Shown here in pieces: positions 1-9,734 of a DNA stretch of 47,318 nt. A program made the position numbers and the translations under genes. Source of the stretch: an uncultured bacterium (lineage in GTDB: Bacteria; CAIWAD01); assembly GCA_903910645.1 (NCBI GenBank), contig CAIWAD010000021.1, positions 1 to 47,318 of the forward strand, read 5' to 3'. The notes beneath the pieces were generated by a model, which was given only the letters and a program-made list of their open reading frames with translations, did no database searches and was not told the origin of the DNA. Each line of letters begins with the position of its first letter. Position 1 is the stretch's first letter.

Positions 1-534
1 CACGGCAATGCCGGCGCTGCCATTGATGAGCAGATTGGGCAGGCGGCTGGGCAGCACGCTGGGTTCCTGCAGGCTGCCATCGTAGTTGGGCAGGAAGTCC
101 ACCGTGTTCTTGTCAATGTCCTCCAGCACATCCTCGGCCATTTTGTCCAGGCGGCTCTCCGTGTAGCGCATGGCCGCGGCACCGTCGCCGTCAATGCTGC
201 CGAAGTTGCCCTGGCCGTCGATGAGCGGATAGCGCAGGCTGAAATCCTGCACCATGCGCACCAGGGTGTCGTAGATGGCGCTGTCGCCGTGGGGATGGAA
301 CTTGCCCATCACCTCGCCCACGATACGCGCGCTCTTCTTGTAGGGTTTGTTGGAGGGGCAGCCCAGCTCGTTCATGCCGAAGAGGATGCGCCGGTGCACG
401 GGCTTCAGGCCGTCGCGCACATCGGGAAGAGCCCGCTGGACGATCACGCTCATGGAGTAGTCCAGGTAGGAGTTCTTCATCTCCTCTTCGATGTTCACAT
501 TCACAATGTGCTGGCCGTCGGAAAGCATGGTCAC
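1..534 (-). CDS. gyrA: DNA gyrase subunit A, N-terminal part (cut by window edge)
   Basis: This is the first ~177 residues of the gyrase subunit that cuts and religates DNA during ATP-driven negative supercoiling. Visible are the start of the breakage-reunion domain ([16 protein letters not shown]), the [11 protein letters not shown] quinolone-pocket segment with the Ser83- and Asp87-equivalents, and MRYTESR with the active-site Tyr. Counted from the ATG at 528 that Tyr is residue 122, as in E. coli. An AAGGA ribosome site lies 8 nt before a GTG at 534 and 14 nt before the ATG, so GTG is taken here and the ATG is the alternative. It follows gyrB on the same strand after a 160-bp gap. The 3' part lies outside the window. 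Confidence 0.96.
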   Translation of the reverse strand, partial: MTMLSDGQHIVNVNIEEEMKNSYLDYSMSVIVQRALPDVRDGLKPVHRRILFGMNELGCPSNKPYKKSARIVGEVMGKFHPHGDSAIYDTLVRMVQDFSLRYPLIDGQGNFGSIDGDGAAAMRYTESRLDKMAEDVLEDIDKNTVDFLPNYDGSLQEPSVLPSRLPNLLINGSAGIAV

Positions 535-694
535 GCCGCGATTCCTTCTCTCAATTCCGCCTTCTTCCCCGCACACGAGCCTCGTACTCGAGCATCGGGA
601 CTTGAATCAACCGCCACGGCCCCATGGGCGGGGCGTCTACATCTTCCTTGAGGCTCGAAATTCGACTTCGAGACTCCATGAGGACGCCTTCCCA
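535..694 (-). promoter_or_regulatory. gyrB-gyrA intergenic region with two hairpins
   Basis: No gene is seen in these 160 bases. Two inverted repeats stand out: CTCGAA/TTCGAG at 654-659 and 667-672, extended by GAG/CTC across one mismatch (650-676), and GCCCC/GGGGC at 619-623 and 630-634. Neither is followed by a convincing U-run on the minus strand, so attenuation, RNA stability or supercoil-sensitive gyrA control are possible roles rather than plain termination. No clear sigma70 promoter was found for gyrA. Confidence 0.35.
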
Positions 695-3139
<2,445 letters not shown>

Positions 3140-3144
3140 CTATA

Positions 3145-3531
3145 CTAAACGAAGCGCAGGCGGCGCACCGCCTCGCGTCCAGTGTCCTCGTTTTCCTCCC
3201 ACAGGCGCTTGTTCACGCGCCCGCGTAATTCCTCGGCCAAGCCCGCCAGCTCCGTGCGCCACACCGGATGGCTCACCCAAACGCGCAGTTCGCCGGCGGA
3301 AAAGCCTTCCACCCTGCTAAGTCCGGCAATCTGCGGACCCACCAGCTCGGCCCAGAAGGCGTCGATGCGCGCCAGGAGGCAATCCTCCGCCAGACCTGGC
3401 ACCGCCATGCGTCCCAGCACGCCGTCCAGATTCCGGGGAGCCCGGTTCACCCAGGCGCCCGGAGCCAGTTCCGGCCGCGGCGGCGCCTCTTTCCAACCCG
3501 CTGGCGGGCGGGCGGGGGAACGCTTTGCCAT
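3145..3531 (-). CDS. dciA: DciA-type helicase loader (DUF721)
   Basis: A 128-aa DUF721 protein. The conserved core is visible as FWAELVGPQIAGLSRVEGF followed by GELRVWVSHPVWRTELAGL, preceded by a Pro/Arg-rich, probably disordered N-terminus. DciA proteins bind the replicative helicase DnaB and help load it at the origin in bacteria lacking DnaC or DnaI. The ATG overlaps the recF stop (TGATG), so translation is coupled to recF. Position between recF and gyrB is the common synteny. Naming it DciA rests on domain and context; no loader activity can be read directly. Confidence 0.85.
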   Translation of the reverse strand: MAKRSPARPPAGWKEAPPRPELAPGAWVNRAPRNLDGVLGRMAVPGLAEDCLLARIDAFWAELVGPQIAGLSRVEGFSAGELRVWVSHPVWRTELAGLAEELRGRVNKRLWEENEDTGREAVRRLRFV

Positions 3532-4643
3532 CAGGCGGCCTCCGTGTAGCAGCCTTGGCGGCAGTGCAGCACATGCAAGTCCTGCCCAAGCTCGGCCAAC
3601 AGCTCCGCATGGCGCAGGCTGGTGGTGCTGATGATCACCTGCAGGGCGGGATCCACCGCCCCTGCCAGGGCGCGGATTTTCTCATCGTCCAGCAGGCCGA
3701 AAAGATCATCCAACAGGAGCAGGGGGCTTTCCCCGGTGAGCTCCGTCAACAGTTCCGTCTCCGCCAGGGTAAGGCAGAGCATGAAAAGCTTGTGTTGGCC
3801 CTGGCTGCCAAAACTGCGCAAGGGCAAGCCATCCAGCAGCACGGGCAATTCGTCCCGATGAGGCCCCAGGCGTGCCCAGCCGCGCCGGGCATCCCCTTCC
3901 CGATCCCGCGCCCAGGCGGCCGTCAATTGGGCCGGATCACACTCCGGCTCCAGACTGCTTTCCAGGGAAAGGTGGAAGGCGTGCTCCGGGTGGAAGAGCC
4001 GCAGGTGGATGTCACCCACGCGCCGACCCAGGCCCACCATGAATTCCCGCCGCCGACGCCCCAGCTCCATGGCGCTGGAGGCCATCTCCATTTCCCAGAG
4101 TTCCACACTCTGGGCGCTGGGCCCTTCCTGCGCAAGCAGGGCGCCTCGCTGACGCAACGCGCGCTGGTAGCGCATCAGTTGATCCAGGTAAAGGGGGCTG
4201 GCGGCAGACATGAGACGATCCAGTGTGCGTCGGCGGGCTTCCGGCCCACCCTGGGACACATCCAGGCTTTCCGGCGAGAGCAGCACCAGGGGCAGTTGAC
4301 CAAAATAGTCCCTGCCTCGGCAGCGGTTCCCGTCCAGTTCAAAGATCAGGGCGCCTTCCTTCACCAGGGCGCGTGCCTGTCGATGGCCGGCCCGCCGGGT
4401 GAGGAAGTCGCCTTCCAGAAAAAGGGGCCCCGGAAGATCCTGGCCCTCTTTGGGGTGGCGTTGCAGTTGCTTCAGCCGTGAACTGCGAAAGGCCCGGGTG
4501 TGGCAGAGCAGGTGGATGGCTTCCAGCAGGTTGGTCTTTCCCTGGCCGTTGTCGCCCAGCACCACCGTGCGCCGCCCCTGGAAGGCGATGTCCGCATGGG
4601 GGATGTTGCGAAAATCCCGGATGCGGAGTCCTTCCAGCCGCAT
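3531..4643 (-). CDS. recF: DNA replication/repair protein RecF
   Basis: SMC-like ATPase (370 aa) that acts with RecO and RecR to load RecA at gapped DNA. The N-terminus MRLEGLRIRDFRNI leads into Walker A GDNGQGKT (30-37). The ABC signature is SFGSQGQHK, and the Walker B/D-loop reads LLLDDLFGLLD, slightly different from the usual LLLDDV..ELD. The start lies 4 bp after the dnaN stop without a strong ribosome site, suggesting translational coupling. Gene order dnaN-recF-dciA-gyrB supports the assignment. Confidence 0.96.
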   Translation of the reverse strand: MRLEGLRIRDFRNIPHADIAFQGRRTVVLGDNGQGKTNLLEAIHLLCHTRAFRSSRLKQLQRHPKEGQDLPGPLFLEGDFLTRRAGHRQARALVKEGALIFELDGNRCRGRDYFGQLPLVLLSPESLDVSQGGPEARRRTLDRLMSAASPLYLDQLMRYQRALRQRGALLAQEGPSAQSVELWEMEMASSAMELGRRRREFMVGLGRRVGDIHLRLFHPEHAFHLSLESSLEPECDPAQLTAAWARDREGDARRGWARLGPHRDELPVLLDGLPLRSFGSQGQHKLFMLCLTLAETELLTELTGESPLLLLDDLFGLLDDEKIRALAGAVDPALQVIISTTSLRHAELLAELGQDLHVLHCRQGCYTEAA

Positions 4644-4647
4644 GCCG

Positions 4648-5769
4648 TTACCGCATCAGGCGGACAGGCATGAGCAGCATGAGCAGATCCTCCGCCTCCC
4701 GGTTGATTTCCGGCAAGAGCAGGGCCGCCCGCTCGGCGGTGCCGAATTTGAACACCACCTGCTCCGTGTCCAGATGGCGCAGCATCTGATCCAGGTAGGT
4801 GGCGTTGAACGCAATGTCCAGGGTCTCGCCGGCGTAATCCACATCCACCTCGTTGCGGGCGCGGCTGCCGAACTCGTTGTCCTCCGCCGTGATCACCAGC
4901 TTTCCTTCACTCACGCCGAAATTGATCTGGTGGGTCACATTGTTGGCGCAATTGGCGGCCTGCTTCACCGCACGGTGCAGAATGCTGCGCGTCCCCTGCA
5001 TGATGTTCTCGTTTTGCTGGGGAATGACGCCCTCGTAGGCCGGATAGCGCCCGCTGATGAGGGTGGTGTAGATCTGTGCGCCGCCCTGGGAGAATACCAG
5101 GTGGTTCTGGGCCAGGCTCAGCTTCACCGGGGCCTCCGAGCCTTCCAGGCCGCGGCTGACCAGATTCAGGGCCTTGACGGGGATGATCACCGAACCCAGA
5201 CGGGTTTGACCCGCCAGCTGATGATCCTGGATGCGCACCAGACGATGGCCGTCCGTGGCCACCAGATTCAGCGCCTCTTCGCGGAACTCGAAAAGGATGC
5301 CGGTGAGCACGGGGCGCAGATCGTCGTTGGATACGGCGAAACCAAGGCGCTCAATGTGGGAGCGCAGGCGCTCAAGAGGCATTTCCAGCTCGGCGCTGAC
5401 TTCAATGCCTGGCAGGCTGGGGAAGGTCTCGGCGCTCTCGCAGGGAATGTGGAAGAGAGCCTGGCCGCTCTGGATTTCCACCTGCTTGCCATTGCGGTCG
5501 GTCTGCAGAGTAATGGGGCGCTCGTCCAACTCGCGCACAATCTCCATCAGGCGCTTGGCCTGGATGGCCAGATCTTCCCCTTCGCCGCCTTCGATCTTCA
5601 TGCGGGTGGTGAAGGAGACCTCCAGATCCGTGGCGGTCAGGCGGGCCTCGTTGGCATCCACATGGAACAGGATGTTGTTCAGCATGGGATGGGTGGTCTT
5701 GCTGGGGACCACGGCGATCAACTTCTGCAGGTGGGCCAGAAACTCCTTCTGGGGAACCGTGAAGCGCAT
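4648..5769 (-). CDS. dnaN: DNA polymerase III sliding clamp (beta subunit)
   Basis: Beta clamp, 373 aa, the ring that tethers replicative polymerase to DNA. It starts MRFTVPQKEFLAHLQKL, carries three repeated clamp folds (for example THPMLNNILFHVDAN and DLRPVLTGILFEF) and ends LLMLLMPVRLMR, the typical clamp C-terminus. The reading frame stays open to 5883, but those 38 residues (including a run of Asp) do not resemble clamps. The ATG at 5769 has AGAGG 8 nt upstream and is therefore chosen. It follows dnaA after a gap of about 590 bp that holds DnaA-box-like sites, and sits 4 bp before recF. Confidence 0.97.
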   Translation of the reverse strand: MRFTVPQKEFLAHLQKLIAVVPSKTTHPMLNNILFHVDANEARLTATDLEVSFTTRMKIEGGEGEDLAIQAKRLMEIVRELDERPITLQTDRNGKQVEIQSGQALFHIPCESAETFPSLPGIEVSAELEMPLERLRSHIERLGFAVSNDDLRPVLTGILFEFREEALNLVATDGHRLVRIQDHQLAGQTRLGSVIIPVKALNLVSRGLEGSEAPVKLSLAQNHLVFSQGGAQIYTTLISGRYPAYEGVIPQQNENIMQGTRSILHRAVKQAANCANNVTHQINFGVSEGKLVITAEDNEFGSRARNEVDVDYAGETLDIAFNATYLDQMLRHLDTEQVVFKFGTAERAALLLPEINREAEDLLMLLMPVRLMR

Positions 5770-6362
5770 GGGCTGGACCTCTTCTCTTCGAGTCTGGAGA
5801 GTACTCAAATCGTCGTCGTCGTCACCGGCTGGTGGATTTGGGGGACAAGATGCCCGCTGATGGCGGAAATCCTTGATTCCCAAGTAGAAAGATCGGTGAT
5901 CGTGTGGAGGAGAACTCCCGTGAAACGCGTGGACAAGCTAAGGAAGAGGCCATGCTTTATCAACCACGGCTCTTCCGCCCCTCCTTTGTCCACCACCCCT
6001 GCACAGGACCGTCCACCACTTTTCACCACTTGTCCACCAGTATGAAAGAGAGACTCGTCCACACCCGCATCCACGCCGCGGACCGGGAGCCTGACAGCTT
6101 CACCGGGCAAGGCTTCCGAGAAATGCGCGCAACTGGCCGGCATGCCGGAGCTTTTCCCCATGGAAAACTGTGGGATGTGGGTTTTGGCGGTGTTCGTCAT
6201 TGTTGGTAGAAGGGCTTTTTCGACGAAGTCCTGCGCGCTATAGCCTTGTGTGTGAAGAAACCGCTGAACAAGCAGCCTTGACCAGGGAGTGATTCCCAGG
6301 GAAGATCTTCATCCGACAGGCTGCCAGGGAGGGAAGCCTTCGGCTGACTTGGGAGGATCATC
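5770..6362. other. dnaA-dnaN intergenic region, possible second origin sub-region
   Basis: These 593 bases hold no gene I can support. The dnaN leader lies at its left end. The striking content is a set of TCCAC-core sites listed separately (5903-6075). The rest, 6080-6360, has scattered pyrimidine/purine runs but no clear hairpin terminator for dnaA. Bacteria such as B. subtilis carry DnaA-box clusters on both sides of dnaA; this layout would fit that arrangement. Confidence 0.45.
5903..6075. repeat. Phased cluster of DnaA-box-like 9-mers
   Basis: Sites sharing the TCCAC core of TTATCCACA: minus-strand TCCTCCACA (5903-5911) and TTGTCCACG (5928-5936), then plus-strand TTGTCCACC (5986-5994), CCGTCCACC (6009-6017), TTGTCCACC (6030-6038), TCGTCCACA (6055-6063) and GCATCCACG (6067-6075). 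Most differ from consensus at two positions. Start-to-start steps are 25, 23, 21 and 25 bp within the groups, about two helical turns, with a last step of 12. Two face one way and five the other. DnaA binding is inferred from resemblance and place, not shown. Confidence 0.5.
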
Positions 6363-7754
6363 TCAGGCGCGCAGCTCAATGGTGCGGATCAAGTCATCCA
6401 CCTCACTGCGGAAGGCGGCGTCCACCTGCATGCGCTCTTCCACGGTCTTCACGGCGTGGATGACCGTGCTGTGGTCCCGCCGTCCGTAATGCAGGGCAAT
6501 GCCGCGCAAACTGTGACGCGTAAGCTTGTTGCAGATGTACATGGCCACCTGGCGCGTGTGGGCCACTTCCTTCTTGCGGCCGCGATCTTTCAAATCCACC
6601 AGGGGGATGTTGTAGAAGCGGGCGCAATGTTCGGCCACCGTTTCCATGGAAACCTGCCTGCGACGGGTGGGCGCAAACTTGCGGGCCACCTGATGGGCCA
6701 GATCCAGATCGATGGGGCGGCGCATGAACTGGGACTGTGCAATGAGCTGCAGGAGAGCGCCTTCCAAATCCCGCACATTGGAATTGATGTGCCCCGCCAG
6801 GAACTCCACAATGCCTGCGTCCAGATTGGCGCGGTGCTCATCGGCCCGCTTGCCAAGAATGGCCACGCGGGTTTCATAGTCCGGAAGGGTCAACTCGGTG
6901 ACCAGACCGGAAGCGAAACGACTGGTGAGGCGCTCGTCCAGATCTTCCAGATCCCGCGGCGGTCGGTCGGAGGAGAGGATGATTTGCTTGCCGGCCTGAT
7001 AGAGCGAATTGAACGTGTGGAAGAACTCTGTCAGGGTGCGCTCTTTTCCTGTGAAGAACTGGATATCATCCAGGATGAGCATGTCCACATTGCGGTACAT
7101 GTGGGCGAAATCCGTGGTGCGCTTGGTCTTGATGGAGGCAATGAACTGGTTGACGAATTGCTCGCTTGTGACATAAACCACCCGGCGCAGGCTGCCCGTG
7201 CGCAAGGCTTGATTGCCAATGGCCTGGATAAGATGGGTTTTGCCGTATCCGGCGCCCCCGTAAACGAAGTAGGGGTTGAAAGGCGTGGTGGTGGGAGTGT
7301 CCGCCACGCTGCGGGCGGAAGCCACGGCAAAGCGGTTGGATTCCCCTTCGATGTAATTGTCAAAGCGGTAGCGCGGATTCAGGTTGGCGCGCACGGGTTC
7401 CTGGGCCGGCATCAGCTCCGGGCTTTGCAGATGGACGGCTTCCAGCTCCCGGGGCGCTTCCTCTGGGGCTGGATCGTGCTTCACAATGGACAGCTCCACG
7501 CCCTTTCCCACCGCTGCATCCATGGCACTGCGGATGAGATCCCCGTGGGTATTCAACAGATACTCCACGAACGCGGTGGGTGGAGCCAGGGCGCTCAGGA
7601 CCTGGCCATCGAATGACAAGGGACGAAGCTTGCGGAACCAGATGTCAGCCACCTTCTTGCCAGGGGCCAGCTCATCAATGGTGCGGACAAAATTCTCCCA
7701 GTGCACCAGCACGATCTCGCCCGGCGCATCCAGACAACGAAGTGATTGTGACAT
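6363..7754 (-). CDS. dnaA: Chromosomal replication initiator DnaA
   Basis: Origin-binding AAA+ initiator, 463 aa. Domain I occupies roughly residues 15-90, followed by a linker. The AAA+ core has Walker A GGAGYGKT (166-173; the usual GGVGLGKT is slightly altered) and Walker B LILDD (226-230). The C-terminal DNA-binding helix-turn-helix reads HSLRGIALHYGRRDHSTVIHAV, the DnaA signature. The ATG is preceded by a weak TTAGGG. A strong promoter lies 66-94 bp upstream and the leader carries two DnaA boxes, suggesting autoregulation. It heads the leftward replication cluster. Confidence 0.98.
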   Translation of the reverse strand: MSQSLRCLDAPGEIVLVHWENFVRTIDELAPGKKVADIWFRKLRPLSFDGQVLSALAPPTAFVEYLLNTHGDLIRSAMDAAVGKGVELSIVKHDPAPEEAPRELEAVHLQSPELMPAQEPVRANLNPRYRFDNYIEGESNRFAVASARSVADTPTTTPFNPYFVYGGAGYGKTHLIQAIGNQALRTGSLRRVVYVTSEQFVNQFIASIKTKRTTDFAHMYRNVDMLILDDIQFFTGKERTLTEFFHTFNSLYQAGKQIILSSDRPPRDLEDLDERLTSRFASGLVTELTLPDYETRVAILGKRADEHRANLDAGIVEFLAGHINSNVRDLEGALLQLIAQSQFMRRPIDLDLAHQVARKFAPTRRRQVSMETVAEHCARFYNIPLVDLKDRGRKKEVAHTRQVAMYICNKLTRHSLRGIALHYGRRDHSTVIHAVKTVEERMQVDAAFRSEVDDLIRTIELRA

Positions 7755-7769
7755 GATCCCTAACTGAGT

Positions 7770-7789
7770 CTATTCACAGGTTATCCACA
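7770..7789 (+). promoter_or_regulatory. Two DnaA boxes in the dnaA leader
   Basis: CTATTCACA (7770-7778, one mismatch) and TTATCCACA (7781-7789, perfect) are spaced 11 bp start to start, so they lie on one face of the helix. They fall downstream of the dnaA promoter and about 16 bp before the dnaA ATG. DnaA bound here would block transcription of its own gene. Confidence 0.7.
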
Positions 7790-7819
7790 GACTTCCTGTT
7801 CGCCAAGTGATGCGTGAAG

Positions 7820-7848
7820 AATATAGCGGGAGCCTCGTGGGGAGTCAA
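7820..7848 (-). promoter_or_regulatory. dnaA promoter, sigma70 type
   Basis: On the minus strand a -35 TTGACT (7848-7843) and a -10 TATATT (7825-7820) are separated by exactly 17 bp. Transcription would begin near 7812, giving a leader of about 58 nt that includes the DnaA boxes at 7770-7789. This is the best match to a housekeeping promoter noticed in the window. Confidence 0.75.
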
Positions 7849-8046
7849 GGCGAGGTCAGGAGAAAAAGGTCAGTTTTTGGCCAAGACTCCCGCGATGAGA
7901 GCACAAATCATTGCCTATCAACAGCATTCATCTTCCTTGTCGAGATCAAACCTGTTGATCGGCACACATGTTCTCAAAAGCGACGCTCATCCTGAATGAG
8001 CCGCATACTCAATTTTGGAGAGTGCTTCCCATCAAGACCTTAGGAC

Positions 8047-8055
8047 TTATCCACA
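8047..8055 (+). promoter_or_regulatory. Consensus DnaA box beside AT-rich stretch
   Basis: A perfect TTATCCACA. The following 40 bases are AT-rich, the arrangement expected of a DnaA anchor site next to the region that melts first. It also lies about 150 bp upstream of selD. Confidence 0.65.
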
Positions 8056-8204
8056 AATTTTCTACGCATTTTGACATTCATCGAAATATAACTCGAAAGC
8101 CTTGATCCTCTAACGCCTCTCTCCAATTCCTCCCCTTGTCACGGCCTGCGCTTTCCTACCTTTGGCCCGGATTTTGAAGGAGCTTTTCCCGCAAGGAGTG
8201 CGCC

Positions 8205-9251
8205 ATGGATCCCATTCAACTGGATCGCTGGAAGATGACCCAGTTTGCTTGTTCGGGTGGCTGAGCCGCCAAATTGGGTCCGGTGGACCTTTTCGCACTT
8301 CTGCCCAAAGATGCGGCGGATCCCCGCCTGTTGGTGGGAATGGACACGCGGGATGATGCCGGCGTCATGCGCCTCTCCCCGGAGATGGCGCTGATCAGCA
8401 CGGTGGACATGATCACGCCCGTGGCGGACGACCCGTTCATCTATGGGAAAATTGCCGCCGCAAATTCCTTGAGCGATGTCTACGCCATGGGCGGAGAACC
8501 CGTGGGCGCGCTGAATGTGTGCTGCTTTCCTGAGAAAGGCCCGGCACCGGAGGCGCTGGCGCGCATCCTGGAGGGAGGGCTGGACCGCCTGCGGGAGGCG
8601 GGCGCCCTGCTGCTGGGCGGTCACACCGTGCGGGATCCGGAGCTGAAGTACGGCATGGCTGTCAATGGCGTCATCCACCCGGACAAAGTGGTGCGCAACC
8701 ACACAGTGCGGGCGGGTGACCGCCTGGTGCTGACCAAGCCGTTGGGATGCGGCCTGCTCATGAGCGCCTGGAAGAAGGGCCAGCTGAGTGAAGTCGATTT
8801 CCAGGCGGCGCTGGACAGCATGGCCAGCCTGAACCGGGATGCTGCCCGTGCCATGATGGCCGTGGGTGTGCATGCCGCCACGGATGTGACAGGATTTGGC
8901 TTGCTGGGCCATTTATGGGAAATGCTCTCCCCGGGCGGATTCGCTTTGGAGCTGGAACTGGAGGCCCTGCCCTTGTATGCTGGCGCGCGCGCCGCCGCCG
9001 GGGCTTTTGGCGTCTCGGGACCCATGCGACGCAATCTGGCCTTGCCTGCCCCTTACTTCAAGCTGCCCGAAGAGCTGTCCGACACCTGGAAAGCCCTGGT
9101 GGCCGATCCCCAAACCAGTGGCGGTTTGTTGATTTCCCTGCCCGCGTCCGCATCAAGGGAACTGTTTGCCCGCATGCGTGAGTGTGGCCTGCAGGGCGTG
9201 GACATCGGGCAGGTGCTGGAGCCGGGCGTCAAATCCCAATTCAATACCTGA
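8205..9251 (+). CDS. selD: Selenide, water dikinase (selenophosphate synthetase), selenocysteine-containing
   Basis: Makes selenophosphate from selenide and ATP, the donor for selenocysteine and selenouridine. The protein is 348 aa if the in-frame TGA at 8262-8264 is read as selenocysteine: MTQFACSGG-U-AAKLGPVDL, with Sec at residue 20, the catalytic position occupied by Cys17 in E. coli SelD. The same frame runs through MDTRDDAGV, AAANSLSDVYAMGGEP and LLLGGHTV, all SelD landmarks. The ATG at 8205 has AAGGAG 6 nt upstream; nothing credible starts after the TGA, since the catalytic motif would be lost. A SECIS-like hairpin follows the TGA. Conventional gene callers would truncate it. Confidence 0.94.
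8262..8289 (+). promoter_or_regulatory. UGA selenocysteine codon and bacterial SECIS-like hairpin
   Basis: After the UGA (8262-8264) a perfect 5-bp stem GGTCC (8277-8281) / GGACC (8285-8289) closes a loop GGT (8282-8284). The loop begins 17 nt after the UGA and starts with G, within what is known of bacterial SECIS elements (apical loop about 16-37 nt from the UGA with a G in its first two bases). The hairpin lies inside selD and would recruit SelB. Confidence 0.65.
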
Positions 9252-9359
9252 TATTCGGACAGCTTCCCCCCCCGGAAACTGGAACCCACCTGGAAGTGAA
9301 CCCTGTGAAGCGGGCGGGCTGCCTCATGGCCGGCGCTTGGGATCAACTGGGGGGGAAAG

Positions 9360-9734
9360 ATGGTACGGAATGTGGTGAAGCGGGATTTGGTGGAGCAGGC
9401 CTCCCAGCGTTGCGGCGAATCCATGGCGCGTTGCGCCAAGGTGTTGGACGCCCTGCTGCAGGTGACGCGGGACATGCTGGTGAACCCGCATGAAGATGTG
9501 CGCATTGAACTGCGCGAGATCTGCATCATTGAAACCAAGGCCAGTGGTTACAAAGGGAAGGCCCGCAACCCCCGCACCGGCGAGCCCATGGCCGTGCCGT
9601 CCCATCGCATAACACGCATTCGGGTGACCAAGACCATCAAGGACGCCCAGCGCATGATTGGCCCAATCAAGGATCAGCCTATCGCCACGCCCACCCCGGA
9701 TGATGTGGAGAAGGGTAGAGATCAGAATCGGTAA
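9360..9734 (+). CDS. HU/IHF-family nucleoid DNA-binding protein with C-terminal extension
   Basis: 124 aa. The HU/IHF pattern is clear: an N-terminal helical part (KRDLVEQASQRCGESMARCAKVLDALLQ), then a beta arm whose tip reads ARNPRTGEPMAVPSHRI, matching the RNPxTGE arm of HU/IHF that intercalates DNA with a proline. Canonical proteins are 90-100 aa; here about 25 polar residues follow the end of the fold. The ATG has a purine-rich GGGGGGAAAG directly before it. It is 108 bp after selD. The last 13 bases overlap the convergent barrel gene ending at 9722. Exact subclass (HU or IHF) cannot be told. Confidence 0.88.
   Translation: MVRNVVKRDLVEQASQRCGESMARCAKVLDALLQVTRDMLVNPHEDVRIELREICIIETKASGYKGKARNPRTGEPMAVPSHRITRIRVTKTIKDAQRMIGPIKDQPIATPTPDDVEKGRDQNR

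Larger units (their letters stand above)
7755..8204. other. Probable oriC region between dnaA and selD
   Basis: A 450-bp gap between divergent dnaA and selD. It contains two perfect TTATCCACA boxes (7781-7789 and 8047-8055), a one-mismatch box CTATTCACA (7770-7778) one helical turn from the first, and a weaker CTATCAACA (7915-7923). From 8056 to about 8096 the sequence is distinctly AT-rich against a GC-rich background and directly follows the right-hand perfect box, as a duplex-unwinding element would. An 8-bp inverted repeat ATCAACAG/CTGTTGAT sits at 7917-7924 and 7952-7959. Divergent leading-strand genes flank it. No protein-coding gene is seen. Confidence 0.75.

Noticed and set aside
5811-5823. 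CGT trinucleotide run upstream of dnaN
   Set aside because: Only about four units; no match to DnaA-trio elements and no other sign of function.
5904-6209. Open frames on both strands in the dnaA-dnaN gap
   Set aside because: Residue content is erratic, there is no family resemblance, and the DnaA-box-like array lies inside them.
8071-8092. TTGACA and TATAAC upstream of selD as a promoter
   Set aside because: Both elements are good but only 10 bp apart, too close for sigma70. Kept only as part of the AT-rich origin segment.
8162-8356. Small open frame across the selD start
   Set aside because: It is out of frame with the SelD motifs; the SelD reading with Sec explains the same bases and has a strong ribosome site.
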